Shown here: positions 10,831-24,774 of the stretch, one piece after another | Position numbering within the stretch: the stretch's first letter is position 1 | Layout of the letters: each line of letters opens with the position of its first letter | NCBI RefSeq assembly: GCF_963678975.1 | Contig: NC_089284.1 | Location: forward strand, 2,293,001 to 2,357,000 | Length of the DNA: 64,000 nucleotides | From: Dysidea avara | Taxonomy: Eukaryota; Porifera; Demospongiae; Dictyoceratida; Dysideidae | Reading direction: 5' to 3' | The notes under the pieces: generated by a model | What the model was told of the DNA's origin: nothing | What the model saw: the letters and a program-made list of their open reading frames with translations, nothing else | The model's database searches: none | Made by a program: the position numbers and the translations under genes

Positions 10831-13289
10831 CAGCAGAAAGGGGAGGGGGGGCTAGATTGCTGAAGCCCCCCTCCCCCCTCCCCTTGGTCTGTCATTGGGA
10901 GCAGAATAAGATTGCTGAAAGCATTCTTCTTGCAGTGGGTTGAAAACCGCAAAAAAATAAATAAATAAAAATTAATGGACATTCAAATATCCAATTGAGC
11001 GTCAAATGCTTCACAAAATGCATTTCTAAAAACAAACAAAACAAAACAAAACAAAAAAACAACCTTTGGTCTTCACGATAATCGAACCACTCATTCTTTT
11101 GAGAGTTGTATCTCTTCCCACTGTACCACATGTTTCAAAATACATAAGAGATAAATGCTATAGGAGTTTTAACATACAGAGATACAGTAAGGATTTTCCT
11201 TAGACTTGTTTGTTGGTCGAAAACAACACTCAAGAGAATTAGTGAATAGCTACTTTATTACGAGGTTTTTGAAACCAACAGCAAGTTTTGAGGTTTTTGT
11301 TGTATCAAGAAAAAAAAAGAAGATTCCTTGAAAGCTCATCAGTCCGACAAAGTTGTAGGGAGCTACAATTGGGAGCTCATCATTCTGGAGCCTAAACAAC
11401 TCTTTGTAGCCTACAGCATCTACTCTTTGTGATACTGTAATTTTAGGCAGACAATGTTGGGATTAGCTATGAATATGCTATGATGCACCATCGTTACACA
11501 AAGAAGTCTGAGGTGGTCAAACTTACCGAAAAAGGGGAGGTGTAGGATAATATTGATAGGTGCATTAGCAACACAATCACTTTTATGGATATAAAGCAAT
11601 CATTACAAAAATTTAACAACCAACACACATTTCAACTGGCAGTATGAAGGTTACAATGTACGTACCCCTTTGAAGTGAAACATTAGGGCTGGGAGATAAT
11701 CTTTTGTAAATCAACCACATGTAGTCAGATGGAAAACTTGTGGAAATAAAAGGTTTTCTGGCTTAACAGACTTTATATCTAGTCCTATGATGTCACACCA
11801 TTAGTGAGATAATATTGATTATCGAGATAAAATGGTTGTCACTTATCAAAATACAAGTTTTACCACTATCACATTGCCTTATGAAGCATATAATCAACAA
11901 GTAATTGCAATATTAAATATATTAAAAATTATACTAAAATGAGGTAGAGATCTAAGCGATAGAAAATAGTGAAACAAGAGATGAATGATGATATTACAGC
12001 ATAGCTCGGTGGGAAAATCAATACACTGGCATAATATAACAATGATTTTGTTCAATGCCGAAGTAGGGATTTCCGCTGTAATACCATCATTTATCTCTTT
12101 TTTCACTACTTTAGATCTCTACTTCACTTTTAAATTATAAGCTGGGATCTTTTAGTCATAGCATACAGCTATGTACATGCGACTGTTCTATTAGGGTGAC
12201 CGCTGTATTCGAGTATTCTGAGTCAGCATTTCACCTACCAGGGAGCATGTCACTATTTCATATTTTCACTGTGCTAGCATTACGAATACAGCTTGATCAA
12301 TAATAATGGAGTGTGTCATCGTGATCAAGTAAATAGATTATTAAGAGGTGTGGTCTCAGTGTTCGATTGTTATTAATCAACCAAGATTGCATTAATAGGT
12401 GTGCTACTGAGCCTATCATAAAGTTCTGAGTGTATGCACTTAAATACGCTTGTTTGCAGCATCTAAATGTGCTGTTCAAGGAAAGTGCTGATAATATTAG
12501 TCCATCTAACATCAAATACAGCACTAAAAACAAGAAAACACAGACGCACAGACGGCCAGATATAGAAATTACAAAAACTTTTTTTTGTCTGCCAGCCTGC
12601 CTGCCTGACCACAGTCACAAGGCTGGAGGCCAAACAAAGCTGTGCACAGCCACCATTTTACACAACAATAACAAACTCACCGGTGGCATGTGCTTTTTGG
12701 AGTTCCGACAAGTATGGGTTCTCTGCACCTTTTATCTTCAATCAGGCTGGTCTTTGTCCTTCTTCATGCAATGAAATCACATTGAGGCGATAATTTCCCT
12801 ATTCCGTAAAGGTGGTTTTCATCATGTTAAGATGTCTCTAGGATGATTTTTAAAGGCAGCATTTTAGGCAACATGTGTCACTTTTGGGGGATCCTTACTT
12901 AAACAGTACTACCATACTGTTTGATATTAGAAAGTTCGGACTGGCTACTCGTATGGCAGTCATGTATGAATAGTTCTAGGGCTATTAGTATGGCAGTCAT
13001 GTGATTCATAATAAATGAACTAGTTCAACGGTTTTCACATTCAGGAAACTACACATGGCTTTTGGCACGTACGTTTGGTGGTGTAAATGTCTGCTCTATG
13101 CTGGTACATCTTTGATTAGAGTAAATTGTCAAATGCTTTGGTGGACTTTTTAAAGTATCACCGATGATCTTTGTGACGCAATATCGACGTTTCAGCAAGT
13201 CGAATTTGTATGCCAGACTATGGCCAGACACTCTGACAATTTTCCAGCGAGGAATTAGTCTCACGTGGCTAGACCCACTTTTCACACGG
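10831..13289. other. Intergenic, repeats only
   Basis: Contains a small G/C-run palindrome at about 10845-10885 and a segment at 12530-12830 starting with cctgcctgcctgac-type text that looks like a dispersed repeat. A copy of the 'ttctattagggtgacc' motif, related to the minisatellite flank, lies near 12186. Open frames on both strands lack domain resemblance and I do not call them genes. Confidence 0.4.
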
Positions 13290-13360
13290 CGCTTATCAAT
13301 TGATAATTATAAGTGCCTACCTCTCACAGCTAGGCATTTATAATTATCAATCGATAAGCG
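13290..13360. repeat. Strong palindrome, 30-base arms and 11-base loop
   Basis: Arms 13290-13319 (cgcttatcaattgataatta...) and 13331-13360 (...taattatcaatcgataagcg) are reverse complements with two mismatches. It could be the core of a MITE or a foldback element, or a transcribed hairpin. Outside the arms the match fades within a few bases. Confidence 0.85.
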
Positions 13361-14580
13361 GCACGCGAGACTAGCGAGAAATATCATTTGAATCAGCATT
13401 GGCAACATGTGCACCAAAGAAGTATTCAGAAAGGGACCATATAGTTATAGAATGAGTAAGCATTACTGGATTAGTGTCTAAATTATAGATTGTACAGTTG
13501 GCACTTCTAGATTAGCAGCCACCCATTGTACTCACCACTTCAAGGTGAACAAACCATTTTAGAGTCATCACTTATAAGCAGCGACTTACCGTAAACTTTC
13601 TACTTTGCAGCAATTCATTGAACAGTCACCCTGACTACAAGATAAGCAATAGTCCAACTACTCAGTGCTGCAATGTATTTGATGGATTAACAATCGTAAT
13701 TAATGTCAGCACGATATTAATGAAAGTAGACAAGCTTGAAGATGATCACATTAAGTATCTCACTACCAGCTACACATAACTAGTATGACAAGAGTTAAGT
13801 GTCTCACTCCCAGCTAACCACTGCATGGGTAGCAATCAAACCCATGTCAGATTCTGAAGTTTTCCTATGTCACACAACTGATGTTTGAAATAAATTGTTG
13901 CTTTTGCTAATTCTTGATCAGCATAAATCCAGGTCCATCTTGGAAAGTGCAAATGCAAATTTATTACTAGAGTGTATATTCTTTGTTTTGGCAGAGATCT
14001 AGCACCATGCCATTATGACCACAAAGTAAGCCATGGTCATCTATGACATACAATGTACATACTTATAATTTTGTACGTTACCTCTAGCTAGCTAGCAGTT
14101 AATAACTGATATTCCTGTATTAGTTTAAGTCAACCAGCTGAATATTGATTTTGTGATTATTATTATTATTATATTATAAAAATTATGCATGCTCTTACCA
14201 ACAGTAGAGGCTACAATACATACATATAGTAAAAAGTGAACATGCAGTGTCACTGTACCATGCATGGAAACTCAATAAGTCAGCTGAGCTTGAATGAGCT
14301 ATGTCAACAGTGGTGTATCCAGAATCTCTGGGTTAGAACAAAAAAAAGTCACAGCCTGCTGACAATGGCAGTCCTCCACCAAATATGTAGTATACTACAC
14401 TGCTTCTCTGAATAGTGTGATTGATTGCTTTATTACAATATCTCGATCTCACATACCAAAACTCTTTGGTAGGGCACAGGCCCACTCCTAAATACACACT
14501 GTAGCTATGTCAATCTCTGTCACTGAGGAGGCAGCTGACCGTTGCCAACAAATAGCTTTTTGGCAATTTGTAGTTAGCTA
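13361..14580. other. Intergenic, no gene seen
   Basis: AT-rich sequence including a short (att)n run at about 14155-14170. No exon-like segment on the minus strand could be tied to the orphan exon at 15777-15896. I see nothing further. Confidence 0.4.
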
Positions 14581-14589
14581 TTTGTAGTT

Positions 14590-15390
14590 ACACCCTAGTT
14601 ATGTGACCGCACGAATAACAGGTAAGCTATTCGTACGTACCATCGTATGAATAGCTTTATTGCTATTCATACAGACTGCTGTACGAATAGCACAAGGTGA
14701 TTTCATAGCTATTCGTACATGACCATACAAATAGCATGTGAGCTATTCATACGTGACCGTACTAATAGCACGTGGGCTATTCATACGTGACCGTACTAAT
14801 AGCATGTGGGCTATTCGTACATGACTGTACTAATAGCATGTGGGCTATTAGTACATGACTGTACTAATAGCATGTGGGCTATTCATACGTGACCGTACTA
14901 ATAGCACGTGGGCTATTCGTACATGACTGTACTAATAGCACGTAGACTATTCATACGTGACCGTACTAATAGCACGTGGGTTATTCGTACATGACCGTAC
15001 TAATAGCATGTGAGCTATTCGTACATGACTGTACTAATAGCACGTGGACTATTCGTATGTGACCGTACTAATAGCACGTGGGTTATTCGTACATGACTGT
15101 AGTAATAGCACGTGGGCTATTCGTACATGACCGTACTAATAGCACGTGGGCTATTCGTACGTGAGCGTACTAATAGCACGTGGGTTATTCGTACATGACC
15201 GTACTAATAGCATGTGAGCTATTCGTACATGACTGTACTAATAGCACGTGGACTATTCGTACGTGAGCGTACTAATAGCACGTGGGTTATTCATACATGA
15301 CTGTACTAATAGCACGTGGGCTATTCGTACATGACCGTACTAATACCACGTGGACTATTCGTACGTGACCGTACTAATAGCAACGGCCTA
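14590..15390. repeat. 34-base tandem array of hairpin plus E-box units
   Basis: About 23 units of 34 bases. Each has two near-complementary arms, ctattcgtac and gtactaatag, around a six-base loop (gtgacc or atgact), then the spacer cacgtggg or catgtggg. The left edge (14590-14760) is degenerate. Two neighbouring starts at 14777 and 14811 give the 34-base period directly. Many units contain CACGTG, the palindromic E-box bound by bHLH factors (established knowledge). Whether it is regulatory is unknown; it lies about 0.5-1.3 kb from a divergent promoter. Confidence 0.88.
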
Positions 15391-15776
15391 GAAAGTTTTT
15401 GGATGAATACTCTAAGTGTGGAGATTGACCAATTACATCCACAGCATTTAGACTACCAGGGTGTAGTCTAAATATTTCAAGGGGGAAATTTTTCCTTTTT
15501 CAAGGCTTGGGTTAACAGTGAAAATCAGATACATATTGCTCGCAAATCTTGTTTTTAGCATACATATTCAAAGGATCTATGTTTTTACATTGCTCAACTT
15601 CGAAAATATTGCCACTCGCAATATTTAGGCTCTACGGTAATCGTTCCGAATCGTTCCTCAATGATGAAGGGCCACATATACACCATAGATAATATAGACA
15701 CCCTTAGGTAGGAGTGTCTATATATGCATAGGCCTATAAGTACAGCATTTTAATACTTTTAGTATTTACGACTTAC
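15391..15776. other. Presumed intron or flank of the orphan minus-strand exon
   Basis: No coding segment recognised. It contains a short inverted phrase at about 15685-15725 ('agacacccttaggtaggagt' then 'gtct'). Confidence 0.35.
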
Positions 15777-15896
15777 ATCTGTAAACTCATCTTCGTCAAG
15801 AGCTACCTTTTTAGGCTGATTTATTTTACGAGTTTCGGTAGACACCAGCGCACCTTGTGAGTTCCTCACTTGGACAACACCATCGTCATCTGCCAT
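15777..15896 (-). CDS. Orphan first exon, unidentified protein
   Basis: On the minus strand an ATG at 15896-15894 opens 40 codons (MADDDGVVQVRN... ending ...LDEDEFTD) and stops exactly at a consensus donor, gtaagt, at 15776-15771 in phase 0. The peptide is acidic at both ends with a basic KINQPKK patch. The 'KKVALDEDEF' stretch weakly recalls the N-terminal part of ESS2/DGCR14-type splicing factors just before their conserved region, but I could not find the next exon between here and 13 kb, so I do not assign it. It is arranged head to head with the pseudokinase-kelch gene, start codons 147 bases apart. Confidence 0.45.
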
Positions 15897-16043
15897 TTTC
15901 TCAAACCCACAATGTCAACTTTTATTCCATCTGCATATTTCTTGCGCGCATATATATTCGGAGCGCCTGCAATTACCGGTACACCTCGGAGACGAATCTG
16001 CTAATAGAGAGAGAAACTTTTGGCCGCTTTTGTAAGGACGACC
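15897..16043. promoter_or_regulatory. Putative bidirectional promoter
   Basis: Only 147 bases separate the divergent start codons at 15896 (minus) and 16044 (plus). Both transcription starts must lie in or near this interval if both genes are real. No TATA box is obvious at a fixed position. The plus start sits in a good Kozak context (accatgg). Confidence 0.45.
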
Positions 16044-18775
<2,732 letters not shown>

Positions 18776-19639
18776 AGCACATACAAGCAGGAATTCATTA
18801 CTGTGAACAGGAAATCATTTTATAATACAGATAAGATAAGCACTCATTGCTATACATGTGTGTGTATGTGCACAACGCCTTACCTGAAGTAAACATAATA
18901 TTTACTATATAGTGCATGCTTCTTGTACATTGTGATTGTGCAGACTTTACTATTCAGTTTTATATGTACTGGATGGACAAAACGTTCAGTTGGTGATGAA
19001 TGTGGTGTGATATATGGTTAATTCAAATGGCTTTCGAAAATCCCAACGTTGCCTTCAGGAATAATGCTGTACTCTGAAAATTGTGTATCAAACTCTGAGC
19101 ACCATCTTAAGATATGGATATATTGCCTCAGTTACTGAATACCAATAGTGACTGTTCAATTAAAGCATTTCGTTAATATTGTTTTGTATGTATATTAATC
19201 ACATAGTGATTTAGTTTGTCATACAGTAGTTCCAATAGTAGGAGCGTAATTAATCCCAAATTTCATATGTTTGTTTTTGTATTTGCATTGCACTGTAAAG
19301 CAGCCAATGAGATAGCAGAATCATCACAGAAGCCATTGAAGTGCAACAAGAAAGTGGTATGAGTAGTCAATCAAGTTGACTGAAAGTAGAGGCCTTTTAA
19401 AGCATGATAAGTATTTCCAGTAGCCAATCAGAATTGCTGACATGTGAGGCCTATTAAATGTTACATGTAGTGATATCATAAGTTTATAGTTTAAATGCAG
19501 ACCATAAGGTCTGTAGGCAAGTTGTCCATAGCCAGAATACGCATACAATTACAGCACTTAACTACTTGTATAATTACAGATTATAATTACTGCTATCTAC
19601 TTATAACAGTTATCATTATAAAAGTTATGGGTAGTAAAT
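18776..19639. other. 3' flank of the pseudokinase-kelch gene
   Basis: AT-rich sequence with an attaaa at about 19158 that could serve as a polyadenylation signal. No gene recognised; short open frames on the minus strand lack domain resemblance. Confidence 0.4.
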
Positions 19640-20990
19640 CGGGGCTGGTATCTTGAGTATGGACATGGTAACTGTAGACTGCATGAACTAGCTACTAGGA
19701 TCAAAATTGGAAAGAATATGAGTAAATATGAAGGATTTTAGCTGATTTTTGTGTGTCCATTGACTGACTGGGGTTGAGGTAAGGTGTTCCATACGTGAGG
19801 AATTCTGTTAAATGTCTAGTAGCATTGTTCAAAGATAGTATGTGTTTCTTTTCTGAACTTTAGTAAGTTGATTGGTTCCTGAGAAAAGGATTACGTAATT
19901 GTTGATGTTGAAATTGACAGTTGGATTTTTTAAGGACTTGATGAGGAATAGTATATCAGAGCTCTCATATTGATACATAAGCGGTAAGAGTTTGAGTTTG
20001 ATTAATCGTTGTTAACAGTCACTGGTAAAGTCATCCAGGAGTATTCAGTTGCACAACATTGAAATTATGAATATTGATGTTAGTAATGAGATAAGGGGAG
20101 AAAAGTATGTTAAAATAATGATAAGTAGAGCTTGTTTTGATTTTGAATGGATGATATGGCTAAAAATACGACAGATGAGTCCTAGGGTTCCATACGCTTC
20201 GGCTGAAATGTACGTGCATTTCTCCATGAACCATAAACAATTGTTTTTCAGAACTGTTATCTGTTGTATCTGGTGTCCCTTTTGGTACTCCGCTACATTT
20301 CTCATCTACATTTATAATGAGACGTTTCATTTGAACATTCTGAGTAAATTATTCACATTTGCTGATGACACCAAATACTTATTTAGGAGAGTAATATTTA
20401 GACTAACAGGTATTACAGAGAGATGTTAATCAGCTTTTTGGATGGATTTGTTTATCTCTGAGTCCCGCCAAATGTGTATAGTTATCTTTCATGTCCACAA
20501 TGAACACCACTTAGTATATTGATCAGGATGAAATCCCCAAGCAAGATAGTCACTGTGGCAATTAAGCTGATATCTAATTGACATGTACAATTGTCTAGTG
20601 ATACCACATTATGAGTCAAAGGCTTTTAGTATATCAATATAGATAGTGTCAACTTGATGGTACCAGTGAAGAGTTCATAATAGCAAATAGTAGAAGTCAT
20701 GTGAGGTAGGGTGATTGCAGAGAAAGCCAAATTGAGTGTTGCTAATAGAGTGTTGCTAATAAAGGCAATGATTTTTGAAATTTGGTGTTCTAGGACCATA
20801 AGACTATAGGTACCTGGGTTTATAAATCTATGCTAGGACCTTGAATAACATTATTACTTGTTACTGTCATTATTGAAATATGGCAGTAACATTTAGCAGA
20901 GTTCCAATTTCCAGACTTGAAGATGGGTATAATCTTGTGGCCATTCATATTATGAAGCCTTTTAAGTGATAAAAGAATGATGTTAAACGT
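19640..20990. mobile_element. Decayed LINE-type retrotransposon with internal inversion
   Basis: Non-LTR reverse-transcriptase fragments are readable with many stops. On the minus strand, 20980-20610 gives PISLMVLEHQISKI, FGFL and QVDTIYIDILKAFDS (compare YIDFSKAFDS of non-LTR reverse transcriptases). On the plus strand, about 20268-20540 gives SGVPFGTP, FLIYI, LFTFADDTKYL (the catalytic YADD-like box, here FADD) and DINQLFGW...LSPAKC. On the minus strand, about 20030-19640 gives RLIKLKLLPLMYQYE, DILFLIKSLKNP and NFNINNYV, the usual C-terminal tail. The middle piece is therefore inverted relative to both ends. No intact open frame remains. Confidence 0.78.
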
Positions 20991-21405
20991 TGATGGTCAC
21001 GCAGAACTGAATAGACGTGCACTACAAAGCATGAAGGGACTATGTAATTAGTAGGCAATCACACACATTTTCATAGGGAATAATTCACTGATTTAGCACT
21101 GATAGCTTTACTATATTGTCAGACTTGCATGCAACAACTGTTTGGCAGATCTTTTATCACAGAAGCACAATACGTCTTACAACCAGACACTCTCCTGGAT
21201 GCGCTGTGCTCTATCATTCTCACTATTACGCTCCGCTGTACTGGCCATTCGTAGGAGCAGAAAGCTGCAGTCAACAGAGCTCCCCGCTGTCTCCACTGAG
21301 CTGTGCTTAGTGGAGAGCCGTATTCTACTTTGATTAGAACAATTGTTATTTTGTTTTTATGTGTTGTTAAAACATGTTCTTTATTGCAATAAAATCACAA
21401 TGCAT
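20991..21405. other. Intergenic, no gene seen
   Basis: AT-rich flank between the LINE relic and the MITE. Two overlapping short open frames near 21116-21333 lack recognisable domains. Confidence 0.4.
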
Positions 21406-21410
21406 AAGTA

Positions 21411-21634
21411 CAGTGGCGGATCCAGGATGGGGCATTTGGGGCAAATGCCCCCCCCCCCCTTCAAGAAATTGCATACAAGATCGAGATACTCTAATAGAGC
21501 AGTCAATTACTCTAATAAAGCAGTCACAATGTTCATGAGGCAGTGTAGCTTACCTATGAAGCTATAAATAGGATTTTATTTTACATAACAGACGTGATAT
21601 AGTTGGTAAGGATAACTAGCTATTATTGTTGCGA

Positions 21635-21672
<38 letters not shown>

Positions 21673-21763
21673 GTCTTCAACTGGTTTTCAGCAAGTTTTT
21701 TTGGTCTTCAACTGTTTTTCAGAAAGGTTCCCCCCCTCTTTCCAAACTCTGGATCCGCCCCTG
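21411..21763. mobile_element. MITE with CAGTGGCGGATCCAG inverted termini
   Basis: Left end cagtggcggatccagga (21411) and right end tctggatccgcccctg (to 21763) are inverted repeats with two mismatches. The flanks carry a five-base direct duplication, aagta (21406-21410 and 21764-21768). The interior is non-coding and holds a C-run, a (T)n of about 35 at 21637-21671 and the motif gagatactctaatagagcag. Non-autonomous DNA transposon; superfamily not decided. Confidence 0.8.
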
Positions 21764-21768
21764 AAGTA

Positions 21769-22064
21769 GGTGTCATGGTGATGAGTAAGTGTATACATAT
21801 CGGAGTTAGGCTTACAGCAAGGCTTACAGTATGAGACGTATACATGTATGTACCGGTTTTATCGCAGCCGGCATGTGCTCAGTGACCTGTTTGCTCAATG
21901 TTGACATACTTTAGATCATAAATGAGCCCTTCTATAATCTTATATGCTTTCACTTTCTACATTTGCATCACATGACAATAAGTCAACAACAGAAAGCAGT
22001 TTGAGTGTGACATAATAAGATGCCTTCCAGTCAAGCAGTATAGCATCTAATTTGGTGAAGGACA
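21769..22064. promoter_or_regulatory. 5' flank of the caspase-fold-like gene
   Basis: 296 bases between the MITE and the start codon at 22065. Expected to contain the promoter; I see no distinctive motif. Confidence 0.3.
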
Positions 22065-24774
22065 ATGGCAGAACAATCATCTCAACACACCGAGAAGGAT
22101 CCCCGTTACAACAAAGCCACCGCTAGTGTGCTAACACAAATGGAATGCATGCTTATAGCGACATACGGGCAGGAATATGATCCAGAAACTAAGGCCATCC
22201 CTAAAGAAGAAATGGACTTGAATGAGATATCAACTAGAATTGAAGGGATGAAGCTGACGGATGAGGGAGGAGGGGCTTATACTACAGAATCTCAAATAGT
22301 TAGGCGTTTATTAATGAAGACAAGCTGAAAACGTTGAAGTACGAATTTGAAGAAACTGGCTGCAACCAGAGACCACGACAGTTCTACATTGATAAGATTG
22401 TAGAACTTTTTCAAAATTGCCAAGAGCCAGGAGGTACGTACTTTGCATCAACGCATAGATCCAGCCTATGATGAAGGAGGGAGGGGCTGCACGTTGATAT
22501 ACGCTAATATGCAACACTCAAATACTCTAATAGAACGACCTCTAATAGTGCATAATATAGACCATGTAGTTTTAAGACCTTAGAAGAGCTGTGCTTGTAA
22601 AACCCAAAAATATGTGTCAGCTGAAATTGAACCACTGTTTTTTTTTTTGTTTTTTTTTGCTCCATGCCAAGCTTTCATTTGTTAGACTTACCTCACCTCA
22701 TCTATGCATAACTTGTACAAATCATTCCTCAAGTTTCTGCTGTGCTAAATTTGATTTCTAAATGCATCAACCCGGCTTGCAAGCATGTCCATATATAGTA
22801 TTAAAGTTTTATATACTAGTTTATGAAAGGAGAAAGATATTAAAGTAAAGGAGATACTCATTGGAGATACTTAGTAATGTGTGTTGTGTTACAGTTTTGT
22901 TGTATGTTGTAGCTATGTATGGTTTCCTACATGAGAATGGCCTAGAGCTAACTATAAAGCTACTCAATCAATCAATTGATCAATCAGATTTTAGATTAAT
23001 ATTCTCATTTCTTCATCTTTTTTTACATCTAGGCCTCTTCAACTCAGTTAACCCCATAAATGAAAACTATTGATAAATATCGCATATGATAATTACATTT
23101 CTTCCATAGATGGCTACTATCTGTGGGTTTAGCATTTGGCTGGTAGTCACAGCCTACAGACTTTTTTCTCCTTTCCTGAATTCCGTGGATAAGCATTTGG
23201 GTACAAAGCTCCCTGTTCAAGGGCAGATCCAGGGTTTGGCAGAGGGGGGGTGCATCATGACCAGGTTGTAGGTAACTGTATAAAGCAAGGGGTCTGAGGG
23301 GGACACACCACTCCAGGTATTTTATATGTTTCATGACTGAAAAGTTTGATGTTCCGTAGGTTGGTGGGTGCAAGTTTTCAAACTCTGACTGTTGATCGAG
23401 TATTTAACTGACTGCTCTATTAGAGTATCTCAACCTTTCATATGGATTTTTTTTTCTTTGGGGGGGGGGGGGCTCTATGCCCAACTCTGGCATCTAAGCC
23501 ATTAAATTAACCTTTTTCACAGATTGAGTGTTTTTGCATGAATATTAATTTCTCCATTTTGAATATTTTAAATACTCCAAAGCCAGCCATATAAAGGTTG
23601 GGTTTGGTTTCCCAGGAACAATGATGATGTTAATTATTTGAAAAAGAAATCATATAATATGGTGCATTAGTCTCCTTACACTCTAATAGAACACACATTT
23701 TTAGACCACTGCATGCCAATTAAACACACAATTAGATCTTCTATATTTATTAATGTAGAGCTAGAACTTTCATTTATAAGGTTTGGGTTAAAATAGTTGT
23801 GAAATCAAAGGTAGTGTTCTTGGTGTTAGCTAATTTTGTCTCTTTTTTGAAAGGATGCACCTTATTCACAGTTTGGCTGTTTTGACATGAATTGAAATTA
23901 ATAACAAAGGTATCACAGAATTTCATAACAATTCGTGTTGCCCAAAATTTTGGACTGATTAGACATATGTGTAAATAAATGATAATACTAATTCAAAGGC
24001 TGCAGCACATGTTGCTGTCAGACCTTCAGTGCTTGGACACTGTGTAAAGTTGTAACATAACATTATGTTATATATTGTAGCCTTGATCTGGTACACTGGC
24101 TATGGTGAACGTCACACTGGAAACTGGTGTTTCAAAGATGGTACAATCAGCTTTGCTCTCATTATAAATCTCTACCAGACTTTCTTCTTGGGCTATATTT
24201 AGTTTGTGACTGTGCTCATGCTGGACAGTGGGTAATGAATTTTGCAAATTTTTTAGAAGATAATTTGGTAGCAGCATGTGGACATAAAGCTAAAGAAAAA
24301 GGTTACCTGCTAAAGATCTTTACCTCATGTAAGCCAGAACAGACTGTTAAGGATTTCTGTTTCTCCACTGGTGCTGTTACATTGGAAAGTGATAAATGTC
24401 TTGGTTTCTCTAATTCTGAGGAACTGTCACCAACGCAAACTACCTTTGGCAAAGACTTTACCAAACTGTTGTGTTTTCAAAAAGTACACAAGAAATGTCA
24501 AGTTGACAATTTAACTCACCACTGGACTTGGGTAGACTATGCCACAAAGCAACGTGCCATAATTGATTTCATGTATCTTGTGCGTGGAATGGATAAAGGG
24601 AGAGAGGCATGGTACTATGTGCTTGTCAATAAAGGCTGTAAAGAACAATTCAAAGTTGCACTTTCCCATGAAAAAATTAATCTGCAACAGCATGGAATTG
24701 TCGTGTGCAGTGGATATGGAAATAACCCCCCAGATGATATTGAAAAGAGAATCCAGTCAATTTCAAGTGACTAG
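22065..24774 (+). pseudogene. Caspase-fold-like protein gene with frame breaks
   Basis: The first segment (ATG 22065) reads MAEQSSQHTEKD... to about 22300. An open frame from about 22305 then encodes EDKLKTLKYEFEETG and FYIDKIVELFQ and ends at a donor (gccaggag then gtacgt, 22434). After a 1.65 kb intron (acceptor attgtag, 24081) it resumes in matching phase with ALIWYTGYGERHTGNWCFKDG. The frame shifts by one base near 24190 (inside 'ctatatttagtt') and continues as LVCDCAHAGQW to the stop at 24772-24774. The TG-x-G...W and DC-x-x-G-x-W boxes resemble the His and Cys boxes of caspase-like (clan CD) domains, but the expected His is Tyr (TGYG). The two segments of the first part are in different frames: either a one-base indel or a cryptic 41-base intron (gttagg...ttgaag). 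Pseudogene or sequencing indels; substrate unknown. Confidence 0.55.
23222..23500. mobile_element. Second, reversed copy of the 21411 MITE family
   Basis: 'gggcagatccaggg' at the left and 'ccaactctgg' at the right, with a G-run and 'ctgctctattagagtatctc' between, match the reverse orientation of the element at 21411-21763. It lies in the intron of the caspase-fold-like gene and is more diverged at its ends. Confidence 0.55.

Noticed and set aside
12430..12774. 114-codon plus-strand frame rich in Cys and His
   Set aside because: It starts in AT-rich sequence and crosses a cctgcctgcctgac-type dispersed repeat; no recognisable family.
13049..13285. 78-codon minus-strand frame beside the palindrome
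   Set aside because: No domain resemblance, no splice partners, and adjacent to a foldback structure; not supported as a gene.
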